Below are positions 1 through 12,691 of a stretch of DNA of 64,000 nucleotides, piece by piece (position 1 is the first letter of the stretch; every line of letters starts with the position of its first letter). The stretch is from contig JAJEKV010000183.1 in the NCBI GenBank assembly GCA_021234155.1, positions 1 to 64,000 on the forward strand, written 5' to 3'. This DNA is from Isoetes taiwanensis. Taxonomy: Eukaryota > Streptophyta > Lycopodiopsida > Isoetales > Isoetaceae. A program made the translations under genes and the position numbers. The notes below the pieces were generated by a model, which was not told the DNA's origin, ran no database searches, and saw nothing but the letters and a program-made list of their open reading frames with translations.

Positions 1-3000
1 GAGAGGGCCTCGGCGTAACCATGGGTTGCCGGGGCTCTAGAGGGTTTCGTTTGGGTAGAAGTCACAGTCTGTTGCGCAGGACACGGCCAAGAAGCGGCCA
101 GAATATGAACAGAGGCCCGGCCGGAGGCGGAGTTTGGGCACAATCCCTCTCCGATGTGGCAAGTAGAAGTGGCTTTTTACTGATGGCAAAGACATTGTAA
201 ATTAAGTAATTAATGCATTGCACGAAAATAAATTCGATTTTTTTTTGCAGTTTGGATCCCTAATTCATCTCAGCTGCAGGGCCAATTTTTGGAATTTTGA
301 GAAGGACTAGTCAAAGGGTTAGCATTAGAGCGATCGAGGCAGCCCGCCAGGAGAACCGAAGCCGGCACCCTTCCCAAAGTCAAACGAGGGGCGGGGACCT
401 GGGGGATCCTCACAAGGGGGAAACCAGGACCCCGGGGCGGGATCCAAAAACGTTCGAGGCAACCCTTCTTCCCGGCGCACCCTCAGCTAATGGACCACAT
501 TCTCCTGAGTCTCGGCTCTATCCCACCGCTGATCCTCCGCCTGGGGTCTCCTCTTCTGGAAGGCCCAAAGATTCAGATCGTCCGGAGAACTTGTCAAACC
601 TCACGGGGTCCCGATGTCGGCCTTGTAGAAACCGGGCAGACTGTTTTGTCGTTTCTATACGGGGAGGTTCCGGAATGGCAAATCGACCGCCAAATCTCGT
701 CCTAAGGAATGAAATTACCCTAGGGGCAAGTTACAGCCGGTTTTGCAAGAAGGAAACACTCCGCCCTCCGCGGCAAGATCCCTCGCATAAATCCATCCTA
801 GGCCAATTGGACCACGAGTGTGATGGAAGTGAGCTACTTTGGCACTTCTTGGAGTTCGGTGGTCTTACGCCCCGCGAACTTGGTCCCTGTGGCAATGTCG
901 GCGTTCGGAGTCCATTAAGCAGCTGCATCAGCGATTCGAGGAGGGGAGGTCGCCTGTCCGCCGAGGGTGGCCTCGGGAGAGGAAATTTGGGGCAAAAGCG
1001 CCTTGGGAGGATTTTTAAGTCTGGCGTCAACACCCCAACTCCACTTCAAGACACTGGTACTTAAAGGTCCCTAGAATCCCGACAAGGAGAGGGGCCTCAA
1101 AACGTAAACCCCGTGGGTTGCCGTGCCTCTAGAGGGTTTTGCGTTTTGGGGCGAGTCCTAATACTGTAACTTGGGACGGCGGAGCGAGAAGGCCAAAGAG
1201 AATCACGGAGCAAGGAAGGCCCGGAGGGAGAGTTTGGGCTGTCCCTCCCTCCCGATGTGGCAAGTAGAAGGGGGCTTTTAAAGATGTGAACATTAAGTAA
1301 GTCGTAATTAATGCATTGCCACGAAAATAAATTAGATTTTTTGCCGATGGATCCTAATTCATCTCGACACCTGCCAATTTTCGGAATTTTTGAGAAGGTC
1401 TAGGTCAAAGGGTTAGCATTAGAACGGTGGGCAGGCTGCGGATTGGCGAACCGAGCCGGCACCTTCCCAAGTCAACGAGCCGGGACCTTGCGGGGGATGC
1501 CTCACAAGAGGAAGAGTCCAGGACCAGGGAGGCGGGATCAAAAAAAGTTCGGAGGGCCCTTCGGCTCCCCCGGTCGCACGCTAATGACCACCCTCGGGCC
1601 CGGTTCCCCTATCCAGCAGTTGGATCCCTCAGATTCGGGGGCCCCTCCGGGGAAGGCCCAAAAGATTCAGTCGGTAGGAGAACTTGTCAAACGTGCGGGC
1701 CGATGTCGGCCTTGTAGAAACGCCACTGTTTTGTCGTTCGAGCACCGGGGAGGTTCAGGAATGGCAAATCGACCACCGCCAAATCGTCAGGAATGGCGAA
1801 ATTACCCTAGGGAGCAAGTTACCGCGGTCGGTTTTGCAAAGAAGGAAACACTCACGCCCTCCACGGCGGTCCCCGCATCCACATCCTAGGCCAATTATTT
1901 CACGAGTGTGATGGAAGTGAGCTACTTTGGCTTCTTGGAGTTGGGTGGTCTTCGGCCCGGAACTTGGTCCCCAGGGGCAATGTCGGCGTTACGAGTCCAT
2001 TGGCGAGCAGCATCGTGATTAGGAGAGGGGAGGTTGCCCGCCCCGGCCCGGGGGCCTTGGGGAGAGGAAATTTGGGCAAGCGGCTCAGGAGGGATTTTAG
2101 GGTCAGCTCTGGCGTCAACACCCCAACTCCACTTCAAGACACGCCAGCAAGGTCGGCGAATCGACAAGGAGAGGGCTCGAAACGCGTAAACCAGTGGGTT
2201 GCGGGGCTCTAGAAGGGTTTGCGTTTTGGGGTCGAAGTCCTGGTCTGTGCACTGGGACCTGGCCAAGAAGCGGCGGCAGGGAATCACGAACAAGGGGAAC
2301 CGGCGAGCGGAGTTTGGGCCCGCCCCCTCCCGATGTGGCAAGTAGAAGTCGGGGGCTTTGCGATGGCAAGATTCAGTAGAATTAAGTAATTAATGCATTA
2401 CCTTGCGAAAATAAATTCCGATTTTTTACATAGCTGGATCCCTAATTCATCTCCGGCACACGGGCCAATTTTGAATTTTGAGGAGAAGGACTAGGTCAAA
2501 GGGTTAGCATTAGAGCGATTAGGAACAGCGTTGCGGAGGCAACCCAGCTGGCACCCTTCCCAAGTCAAACGAGGGCGGGGACCTTGCGGGGATCCCTCAC
2601 AAGAGGGGAGAGTCCAGGACCCGGGGAGGCGGGATCAAAAACGTTCCCAGGCAGCCCTTCTGGCGGCGCTCCCGGCTGCGCTAATGACCACCCTCAGGGA
2701 GGTTCCCCTATCCGGCCCGATTGGATCCTCCGTTCGGGGGGCCCCTCTTCGGAAGGCCCAAAAGATTCAGATCGGTCCAGGAGAACTTGTCAAACCAAGG
2801 CGTCCCCGATGTAAACCTTGTAGAAACCCGCCTTTTTTGTCGTTCGGGCACAGGAGGCTCAGGAATGGCAAATCGACTGCCAAATCGTCAGGAATGGCGA
2901 AAATTACCCTAGGGAGCAAGTTACGGTGGGTTTTGCGAGAAAGAAGGAAACACTACGCCCTCCACGACGGTATCCGCATCCACATCCTAGGCCAATTGAC

Positions 3001-6000
3001 TACGAGTGTGTGATGGAAGTGAGCTACTTTGGCTTCTTGGAGTTCGGTGGTCTTCTGCCACGAACTTGGTCCCCTGTGGCAATGTCGACGTTCGGGAGTC
3101 CATTGGCGAGCCTTATCAGCGATTCTAGAAAGGGAGGTAACGCCGTCCGTCCCCCGTGGCCTTGGGAGAGGGAAATTTGGGGCAAGCAGCCCCCGGAGGA
3201 TTTTAGGGTCCCGGCTCAAGGCCAACACCCCAACTCCACTTCAAGACACGGCAAGGTCCCGCCGACCCGACAAGGAGAGGGCCTCCAAACGTAAACCCCG
3301 TGGGTTGCCGGCCTCTAGAAGGGTTCGTTTTTGGGGCCGAGTCCCCGGTTCATTGCACTTGGGACTCTGACCGGAAGCGCCAGAATAATGGAGCAAGGGG
3401 AACCGGACGGAGCGGAGTTTTGGCCCGTCCTCCTCCCGATGTGGCAAAGTAGAAGTCGGGGCTTTTGCAAAGGGTAAGACATTTCTCCAGAAATTCACAA
3501 TTAATGCATTGCACCTAAAATAAATTCGATTTTTGCCGGTGGATCCCTAATTCATCTCCAAAGACACGGGCCAATTTTCGGAATTTTCGGGAGAAGGTCT
3601 AGGTCAAAGGGTTAGCATTAGAACGGTCCGGGGTAGCCCGTTGCGGCAACCGCCGGCGGCACCCTTCCCAAGTCCAAGCGAGGCCGGGGACCTTGCGGGG
3701 ATCCCTCCCGAGGGGAAGAGTCCCAGGACCCCGGGAGGCGGGATCAAAAAAAAAAGGTTGACCCTTCCTCGCGGTAGCCGCTCTGGGCTGCACGCTTAAT
3801 GACCACCCCTCCCGGAGCCGGTTCCCCCCTATCCCACCGTTGGATCCTCCGTTTGAGGGGCCCCTCCGGGGAAGGCCCAAAAGATTCCAGATCGGTCCGG
3901 GAGAACTTGTCAAACCATGGGGGGCCCCGATGTCGGCCTTGTAGAAACCGCAGACTGCTTTTGTCGTTCGGGCACCAGGGAGGCTCCGGGAATGCTTAAA
4001 AATCGACCGGCCAAATCGTCCGGAATGGCGAAATTACCCTAGGGAGCAAGTTACACGGTCGGTTTTCGCGTAAAGAAGGAAACACTCACGCCCTCCACGA
4101 CAAGTATCCGCATCCACATCCTAGGCCAATTGACTACGAGGTGTGATGGAAGTGAGCTACTTTGGCTTCTTGGAGTTCGGGTGGTCTTCTGGCCACGGAA
4201 CTTGGTCCCCGGGGCAATGTCGGCGTTCAGTCCATTGGCGGGCCGGTCAGCGATTCCCTAGGAGGGGAGGTCGCCGTCCGGCCCCGGGGCCTTGGGGGAG
4301 AGGAATTTGGGGCATGCAGCTTCCGGGGGAGGGATTTTAGGGTCGGCGCTCAAGGCCAACACCCCAACTCCACTTCAAGACCGCAAGGTCGGGCGAATCG
4401 ACAAGGAGAGGGCCTCAAACGTAAACCCGTGGGTTGCCAAGCTCTAGAAGGGTTCGCGTTTTGGGGGGCGAGTCCCCGTCTCTGTTGCACTTTGGGACCT
4501 GGCGAAGCGCAGAGTCGAGAATACGGAGCAAGGGGAACCCAGCGGGCGGAGTTTGGGTCTATCCTCCTCCGATGTGGCAAAAAGTAGAAATTCGGGGCGC
4601 TTTTGCGGGTGGCAAGACATTATTAAATTCGTAATTAATGCACCACTAAAATAAATTCGATTTTGCGGCTGGATCCCCTAATTCATCTCCGAGACACAGG
4701 GCCAATTTCGGAATTTTAGGAGAAGGTCTAGGTCAAAGGGTTAGCATTAGAGCGGTCGAGGCAGCTGGGTTGCGGGGCAACCGTGGCACCCTTCCCAAGT
4801 CAAACGAGGCGGGGACCTTGCGGGGGGATCCCTCACAGAGGGGGAGAGTCCAGGACCCGTGAGGCGGGATCCAAAAAGTTCCCAGGCAGCCCCTTACGCG
4901 GCGCTCCCTGCCCAGACGCTAATGACCACCCTCCGGGAGGTTCCCCTATCGGCAGATTTGGATCCTCCGTTCAGGGCCCCTCTTGGGAAGGCCCAAAAGA
5001 TTCCGTGATCGGGTCCGGAGAACTTGTCAAACCATGAGGCGCCCGATGTAAGTCTACTTTGTAGAAACCGCGACTGTTTTGTCGTTTGAGACACGGGAGG
5101 CTCCGGAATGGCAAATGCGACCACCGCCAAATCGTCCAGGAATGGCTGAAATTACCCTAGGGAGCAAGTTACGCGGGGGTTTTGCGAAGAAAGAAACACT
5201 TCCACCCTCCCACGACAATTTATCCCGCGATCCACATCCTAGGCCAATTGACTACGAGTGTGATGGAAGTGAGATACTTTGGCGCTTCTTGGAGTTCGGT
5301 GGTCTTCTTGGCCACGGAACTTGGTCCCCGGGGCAATGTCGACGTTTCGAGTCCATTGGCGTAGCCGATCGCTGACCGAGAGAGGGAGGTTGCACGCCCG
5401 GGTCCCCGTGGCCTTGGGGAGAGGAAATTTGGGGCAGCCCGGGAGGGATTTTAGGTCCAAGCCTCAAGGCCAACACCCCAACTCCACTTCAAGACACGGG
5501 CGCAAGGTCCCGCCGACGGACAAGGAGAGGCCTCAAACGTGAAACCCCGGGTGGGCTGCCGTGCTCTAGAAGGGTTTGCGCTTTGGGGCCGTAATGCACT
5601 TGGGACCGGGCCGGGAAGCAGCATTGGTGAATACCTGAGCAAGGGGAACTGGACGGAGCGAGTTTGGGCCTGTCCTCCTCCGATGTGGCAAGTAGAAGTC
5701 GGGGGGCTTTTGGTGCTGGCAAGACATTCAGAATTAAGAATTAATGCATTGCACGAAAATAAATTCATTTTTTGCCAGTTGGATCCCTAATTCATCTCCA
5801 GCACAGACGCCAATTTTCGAATTTTTGGAGAAGGTCTAGGTCAAAGGGTTACATGATAGAACCTGGTCGGGGCAGCCCGCTGGGCAAACCGAGCCGGGCA
5901 CCCTTCCCAAGTCAAACGAGGCCAGGACCTTGCGGGGGATCCTCACAAGAGGGGAGAGTCCCACCCCGTGAGGCGGATCCAAAAGTCCCCGAGGAAGGCC

Positions 6001-7599
6001 TTCCCCGGCCGGGTCGGCCGCGACGCTAATGACCACCCTCCCGAGCCCGGTTCCCTCTATCCAGGCCGCTGGATCCTCCGCTCAGGCCCCCTTCTTAGGC
6101 CCAAAAGATTCCAGATCGGGTCCTGAGAACTTGTCAAACCAAGGGGCCCCGATGTCGACCTTGTAGAAACCAAGACTGTTTTGTCGCTCTGGGCACCGGG
6201 AGGTTCGAATGGCAAATCGATTCCTCGCCAATCGCTCGAATGGCTAAAATTACCTTGGGAGCAAGTTACACTGGCCGGTTTTATTAAAGAAGTGAAACAC
6301 TCCACGCCCTCCACGACAAGAGATCCCGCATCCACATCCTAGGCCAAATTGACGAAAGTGTGATGGAAGTGAGCTACTTTGGCGCTTCTTGGAGTTCGGG
6401 TGGTCTTCTGGCCTGGAACTTGGTCCCCTGTGGCAATGTCGACGCTTCGAGTCCATTGGCGAGCCAGATCACGGATTGGAGAGGGGAGGTCGCCTGGCCC
6501 GGCCCCTTTCGTGGCCTCGGGGAGAGGAAATTTGGGGCGCGCTCTGAGGGATTTTAGGGTCCGCCTCAAGGCCAACACCCCCAACTCCACTTCAAGACAT
6601 TTCCAAAGGTCCCTACCGAATGGACAAGGAGAGGGCTCTCCAAACGTAAACCCTGGGCTCTAGAAGGGTTTGGCGCTTTGGGGCCGAGTCCCCGTCTTCC
6701 GCCACCTTTAACTTGGTCCCCGTGGCAATGTCGGCGCTCTCGAGTCCATTCGGGCGTAGCCAAATCGGTTCCGTGAGGGGAGGTTGCCCGCCCTTCCCCG
6801 TGGCCTTGGGGAGGGAAATTGTGGCAAGCAGCCCGGAGGGATTTTTAGTGTTCACGCCTCAAGGCCAACACCCCAACCCAATTTCAAGACATGGCTAACG
6901 CCCTACCAATCGGGACAAGGGAGAGGGCCTCCAAACGAAAACCCCGGTGGGCTGCCGTGCTCTAGAAGGGTTTACGCTTTGGGGCCGAAGTCCGGGTCTT
7001 CCGCCACTAACCTGGTCCCCAGGCAATGTCAACGCTTCAGGTCCATTGGCGCAGCCAAACCGTGGTTCCGGAGAGGGGAGGTTGCCCCGCCCTTCCCCGT
7101 GGCCTTGGGGAGAGGAAATTGGGGCAAGCAGTTCTGGAGGGGATTTTTAGGGTCTCAAGGCCCAAGGCCAACACCCCAACTCCACTTCAAGACACGCCAC
7201 AAGGTCCCTACTAAATCGACAAGGAGAGGCTCCCAAACGCAAAACCCCGCGGGTTGCCGTGCTCTAGAAGGGTTTTTACGCTTTGGGAGGCCGAGTCCCC
7301 GGTTCGCTGGGCTGGAACGTCGGAGAAGTCGCACGGTGAACGATAGCAAGGGGAATCGACGGAACGGAGTTTGACCCGTCCTCCGCATGTGGCAATTAGA
7401 AGCCGGGGGGCTTTGCAAGGGCAACACACTCATAAATTGTAATTAATGCATTGCACTAAAATAAATTCTGATTTTTGCCGCCGGATCCCTAATTCATCTC
7501 CAAAGACACGTTCAATTTCGGAATTTCTGAGAAGGTCTAGGTCAAAGGGTTAGCATTAGAAATGTTTGGGGCAGCCCGCTATGCAGGCAAACCGAGCTG
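1..7599. repeat. Tandem array of a ~1.1 kb GC-rich satellite-like unit
   Basis: The anchor TCAAAGGGTTAGCATTAG (one copy diverged) recurs at 311, 1405, 2496, 3604, 4733, 5841 and 7542, giving spacings of 1094, 1091, 1108, 1129, 1108 and 1701 bases. Each unit also carries GGATCC sites, a GATGTGGCAAGTAGAAG block, a CTAATTCATCTC block and a CCAACTCCACTTCAAGACA block. Copies differ mainly by small indels, many in G or C runs, and substitutions. Open frames in the units do not keep one frame from copy to copy, so I read the array as non-coding. The array extends beyond the left edge of the window; similarity ends near 7599, where AT-richer unrelated sequence begins. I do not recognise the family. 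Confidence 0.93.
6412..7310. repeat. Nested ~297 bp sub-repeat triplication inside the last satellite unit
   Basis: The block beginning with a variant of AACTTGGTCCCC and ending past CTCTAGAAGGGTTT occurs at about 6418, 6712 and 7010, a period near 297. It accounts for the last unit being 1701 rather than ~1108 bases (about two extra blocks). Each extra junction joins the segment after GGGGCCGAGTCC directly to TTGGTCCCC, skipping most of the unit. The short match ACTTGG at both sites suggests microhomology-mediated or unequal exchange. This is an inference from the alignment by eye. Confidence 0.82.
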
Positions 7600-8640
7600 A
7601 TTTGGAAGATTTGGAAGATGCGCTGACTTCAAGCCACAAAGAAACATAAATTTAGTGGTCCGCTTCTATCGGGCCGTGTTGGAGAAAAAATCCAAGCCGA
7701 TCGGCCCATCACAAACTTCTAAGAATGTGCATTTGAAAGATTTAGAACATGGAAGTGTCCCATTTGTAAGAGCTACAGAGAGTCCAAACCACAAATAATC
7801 TCGGTTCTACCACCCAAGTCGGGGAAAAGCGTAGTTCCAAATGATAAGAATGCAAAATATCTTCAAGAATCCCTTCAGATCATGTTCATGCATGTATCAA
7901 TGCTAGATTGTACCCCAAGAGAAAATATAACAATGTACAAAACATAGGTTTATTGAACAAAAGATCACTTGAACAATTCAAAGATACCTCTCATGAGCTT
8001 GGTTTATGGTTTCCATCGTGAAGTCCTCCACTTGTCCATCCATCCTTTGAACCATAGCTCCATGTCAAGTAATAAAAGGCCAGCCATGTATTTTAGTATC
8101 ATGTTAATGTTGTTTTCCCGTGGTGCTTCCAAACCCCACCATCTTTTCAAGAAGCATCCCTATCATGCTAGGGTACTCACCGGGTTCCTAGCAATTTGGT
8201 CATTGCCTTTCACCAATCACATACATTTTTAACACCTTCATCCGATGGATCGTTGTTTCATAGTCCTCATCTTCGAAAGTGGAGGAGGGGTTCACTGAGG
8301 ATTCCCTTCCTTCTCATGCCCTCGACACGGCTCCTACACCAAGCTATAGATTAGAAAATAGAGAAAATACAATAAAGTGTATAAACTACGAGTGTGTAGC
8401 CTTACTTGTGAAGAAAGTTCCATATCTCTCTCGCCTTGAATCCTCATCTCCTCCCCGAACGGGTTCAAGCGTCAAGCATACCTTCCATGGCCATGTATCC
8501 CAAAAAGCAATAAAGAAAAACTCACAATAACTCGGAATGAAAAACTAGGATCCGAGGATCGCTCAAAGCAGTAGAAGCTTAATACTCAAATCATAAAAGA
8601 AATGGAAAAATTGAAAGCCTACCGATGACATTTAAAGGAA
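7600..8640. other. Unassigned AT-richer stretch between the satellite and CACTA-related sequence
   Basis: No convincing gene is visible. A short minus-strand stretch around 7960-8080 faintly recalls the retrotransposon gag helix (an AHERYL-like segment), but the frame breaks at once and I do not call it. No CACTA left terminus was found here. Confidence 0.5.
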
Positions 8641-8735
8641 CAGAGTCGTTAACGACGTCCGACGCCGTTAACGACGTCTAGACGCCGTTTAATGGCCGTT
8701 TATAACGACGTTCTTGGTATTTGGCGACGCCACGA
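8641..8735. repeat. GACGCCGTTAAC-type subterminal repeat block (left)
   Basis: About 95 bases contain repeated, partly inverted versions of GTTAACGACGTC and GACGCCGTT. The same motif family fills 15316-15470 and 16036-16632, so this block ties the left part to the same CACTA element. Confidence 0.7.
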
Positions 8736-8784
8736 CGAATTGAAATTTGTTTTGTTTTCGTGATATATATTGCCCTATTAGTCC

Positions 8785-9405
8785 TTGCCTTTCCCGCCCT
8801 CGTCCCGCCCCTCCCGGCTCCTCGAATCCCTCTCCTCTGGCTCCAGCTTTCCTCCTCCTCCTCCTTCGCCGAGCTCCTCACTGCATGATCGCCATGGCCG
8901 CTTCTCCCCGATGCATGCCCGCTTGATGCCGCACGCAGGGGGTGGCAAAGGCCAGCGCGAGCACCCGAATCAGCCTCCGGCCGAGTGGCTAGAGAACCCT
9001 AACCCAAGAAAGGCCAGAGTTCAAGCAAGCCATGACAAAGCTGCGTGATAGGGGGCAAGAAAGACCTCGCTCGCATTACTGGGAGGCCGGGACCTTCCCT
9101 CAATACAGGCTCAAATGCCTGAAGAAATGCATGGTGAGCTCGTTGTGCTTGGCCCGTATGCTAGAGGATAGGGTCCTTTGGGAAGGGAAACATTTGTGAA
9201 GCCCTACTTTCAAAAAGTTGCACCTGCACCAAACAGGGGCATGCGGGAAGTGCTCGTACATGAATTCCTTGGGGAAACAGACACCACGCCGGAGGGCTTG
9301 GATTCCATGCTTCGGGAGGCTTGTTCTGACGGGGTGGAGGAAATCACCGTCGAGCACCTTCGAGCCCGCGAGTGGATCACACTGGATGCTGATATATACC
9401 GCTAG
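8785..9405 (+). pseudogene. Host-like gene fragment carried in the CACTA region, unidentified
   Basis: The plus strand is GC-rich and coding-like here, unlike the AT-rich surroundings. A proline/serine-rich stretch (8785-9048) is followed by a clean frame at 9178-9405 that ends TLDADIYR and stop. That frame contains GRETFVKPYFQK and VEEITVEHLRAREWI. Frame changes lie between the two parts. I do not recognise the protein. It runs opposite to TNP2, so a captured host gene fragment is plausible, since CACTA elements are known to carry such pieces. That reading is inference. Confidence 0.5.
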
Positions 9406-9976
9406 ATGTGCACTGGCATCCACTTTGTTTTGTGTATTTGAATTGTGTATGGGTTTTTTATATGAATTTTGTATTTTGAAGGGAATACATATATGATTTT
9501 TGTATATGAATCTTGCATATTGAAGGGGAATCTTCACATTTTATGATTAATTAAACATAAAGCTGTAACTCAACCCGTATGTAGGACTGCCCCGGATCTA
9601 CTTTTGCAAGCCATAGGTCTATACTAGGATGCCAATTAACTTGGCATAAATGTCTATGATAACTTCGAAGTTGCAATACTAATGTTGCCTAATATGGTTT
9701 GTAGTATACACAAATTCGCATGCCAAAGTATTTTCTTATTCATATGTGGGAAGAAAATATAATCATAATAAAGTAATGAAGGTTCAATCGATGGTAGTCT
9801 TCTATCATGACAATAGTCTAGCCCCCCCCCAACCTCCCTATTCGACCGCCATCTCTTCTTCACCTTCAAATATGCGGCGGGAGCGAGCCTTACATGGAAC
9901 TACGAACCACCACTGATCTTGCAAAGGATCTGGAACGAAGGTGACCTACAAAACCTCTATTACATTAGTTCCTTTG

Positions 9977-10408
9977 TTAATGACATATATAAATTTTATT
10001 GCATCCAAGTAAACATATTTGTTCACATTGCTCAACCCTCACGAGTGTGTCTTGACCACGATACCGCACGACGAAGTTGAATCTAGTGAATACAAAAGCC
10101 ACTCGGATCTTTATGAGATCGTGGCATGAGCACCCATTACACACAAGATCAAACCATTGGGCATCAAACAACATTGTTTTGAATGCACTACCGACATCAA
10201 CCTCCATGATAGTCTTTATAGTACCAATCCATTCCAACATTGCCTCGATTGGGTTTGGGTCTGCACTACCAGTCTGGCAAACTGTACTAAACTTTGCTGA
10301 TATACCACAATCATAAGCGCTTGCCATGATCCACACTTTGTCGTCCGAAAGTGAGCACCGTAAGACCATATTGATGCATATGAATGATACTACAAAGTAA
10401 AGGAACAA
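9977..10408 (-). pseudogene. DUF4216-like C-terminal part of the CACTA transposase
   Basis: A 143-codon open stretch holds IGTIKTIMEVDVGSAFKTML followed by FDAQWFD. This matches the usual DUF4216 pattern of a beta-rich segment ending in a short W-[FY]-D-like motif. A later segment, RVEQCEQICLLGCNKIYI, corresponds to the family's glutamine/alanine-rich EPF..A.QAEQV.YV region. It lies downstream of the TNP2 core in the expected order. It is one piece of the pseudogene listed above. Confidence 0.65.
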
Positions 10409-12400
10409 ATGTTCAAAATAACGAACGAAACTCGTGAATTATATGCTATTAAGTTGCACTTACAAATAGTGACACGCCTTTAGCATATGCAAATTCTTCG
10501 CTAGAAACATGTTCGCCACGTTGCCTTGCCATCTCTAGTTGTTCGAGCAGCCATTTATTGTTTATCTCACTTGGCAGGACCCCTAGATGATCTGGAAGTG
10601 GTTGTTTGCGATTCTTTTGTCGATAGCGTCTTCTCTCCTCATCTCTCTTTATTTTTTCTTCCTCAGTATTTTTTTATCCATTTCTCCATGGGAGTGGGAG
10701 TTGTAGATGAGAAACTTATTGATTTTGCCCTTTCTTCTAGTGTGAACAATTTCTTCTCGTGGTCTTCCTTCTGAACTTCTCCAATTATAGTTGGAGTGTC
10801 TTCATCGGTCCATAATCGTGGAGCATTGGGGTGTAGATCGGCCAAGAACTTCGGTGACATAGAATAATGACTCTCGTGCTAAACCAACCCTGGCCATGCA
10901 ACCCTCCGCGCCTTGCCTTTCATCGCACGTAAGTCCTTGAGGACCTTCGGAAGCGCTCTATAAAAACATCCATCTAGGATTTGTTGTGCTCGCAAGCTCT
11001 ACTTCGGTCCCACTAAATGCACTAGTAAGTGAGTTTGTATGTCCGTAAAACTTGTTGGGAATTCTTTCTCTAGCATACAACATGCCTCAACGACCTTAGT
11101 TCGCATGTCCGCAATTTCATTTGTCTGCATCTCCTTCCTTGTAATCCATCTAAATATCATTTAAGAAAGAAAAAAGTTAAGTGAGAGTTCAAAGATCGAA
11201 AGTGTTTTCTAAACTGCATTTTAACCGAAAAACGATAGGAGACATATTGCACGTAGTGGACCGTCGGCGAGACGACCCTCGTAACAATAGGCATAACAAA
11301 CCGCGCAACATCTTATGCCAATCATGAGATTTCAACCCGCTTAACCCCTTCGTTAGAGAAACAATTACACAACGAATGCATATATCCCGTCGGAGTTTTT
11401 ATTGCCTTGATCGGCTCGAACGGGTTTCATACATTTTCTAGGCACGATCCAATCCACTTGTGGCCTTATTCCCTTCTTCGACATTTAACCATGCTTTTAG
11501 ATTTTGATCCGGCTTCTTGTAGATCTTCTCGCGGCCGCATTCGGTCCTTCCACGTCCAGGTGACATGCCTCCAAATAGACGCCAAACGCGTTTTAAAGAT
11601 GTGCATGGGATCAAGAAGACGATGGATCTTCAATTGTCCAATAGGGTAGAAGGAAGAAGGATGCTTTCCACTTCATTCCTTTAACCTTATTTCCTTTCAA
11701 GATCCCACATGTTACCCCAATCTCTCATTGTCAACCTTTTGGGAGGCTCTTCATTGCAATGTTTTTCTCTTGGACCTACGATCAAGTCGATTTTCCATTA
11801 GCGATATCTCTTGAAGTTTGCATAGACATTTTTGTGCAATGCCGCTTGACCGGGCGAGTTCAACTGCTCAAACCCACACAAGTGACATGCCGATATCCGC
11901 ATTAATTTGGAGTCCAGAGTTCATACAAACCAGCCAATCGCTCGTTGTCCACATTAAGATTGCTCTCAAGGTAAATCTTCATTCAAAGACGAAAGTTCTC
12001 TTGGAGACATCAGAACTTCAATACCTTCACTCCACAATGTCAAAAGCTCATCAATAACTATTTTCAGACACGGATCTAGACTTTGAAGCTTCTTCGGTCC
12101 CTCGAACTAATAGTACTACCATTAAATGGCTAGTCTTCATGAGTAACCACGGTGGTAAATTATAGTTGATCAACACCTATCGCCAAGTTGACCACGCCGC
12201 CGATTGGCGCCCATAAGGATTAACACCATCCGCTGCCAACCCTAATCTGAGATTTCGCGGGCTCTCTTCCAAATTCCGCCATGTTTCATCAATATGCTTC
12301 CATTGCTTGCGCCACTAACCACGGAGTACATTGTCACCGACGCATTAGCGGCACACCAACCCATGAGCTAAGCTAGAGATTCACATAAAAAACAATAGCC

Positions 12401-12691
12401 TTATGTAGGGATCAATGGAAAGTAGCGAACCACCTTCATCGGGGCCGGTCTTTCCTTGGCATCTGCGTTGTACCTAGAGGCACCACATTTAGGGCATGTT
12501 TCGTTCTTGTAGATGTCATTCTGATAATATACCATGCAATCATTTGGACAAGCGTGAATCTTATGGTAGCCTAAACCAAGAGTCGCCAATATATTTTTTT
12601 TTATTTCATTGCACTTTTGGGCATAGTGTTTCCTTTGTGGGAGTATTTTTCTTGTAATAACCTCAGTATAAAATGGACCTTTACGGTACAT
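12401..12691 (-). pseudogene. Transposase_21 (TNP2) core start, best-preserved piece
   Basis: This 96-residue frame is the strongest diagnostic of the element. The segment IHACPNDCMVYY is followed by a CPKCGASRYN zinc-knuckle-like pair of cysteines, then VVRYFPLIPT. These are family signature positions of plant TNP2 proteins. The conserved cysteines are present. The frame breaks right after FPLIPT. Upstream, the matching segment that precedes the family core (LPQRKHYAQKCNEIKK) is in frame. Confidence 0.9.

Noticed and set aside
297-1064. Long open frame in the first satellite unit (and similar ones in other units)
   Set aside because: Equivalent frames in other units shift and stop at different places. 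The sequence is GC-rich, which makes long chance ORFs common.
1-7599. Possible ribosomal IGS repeat
   Set aside because: No rRNA gene or recognisable Pol I motif in the window; unit length alone is not enough.
7960-8090. Gypsy gag-like peptide on the minus strand
   Set aside because: One short AHERYL-like match with immediate frame loss; not enough.
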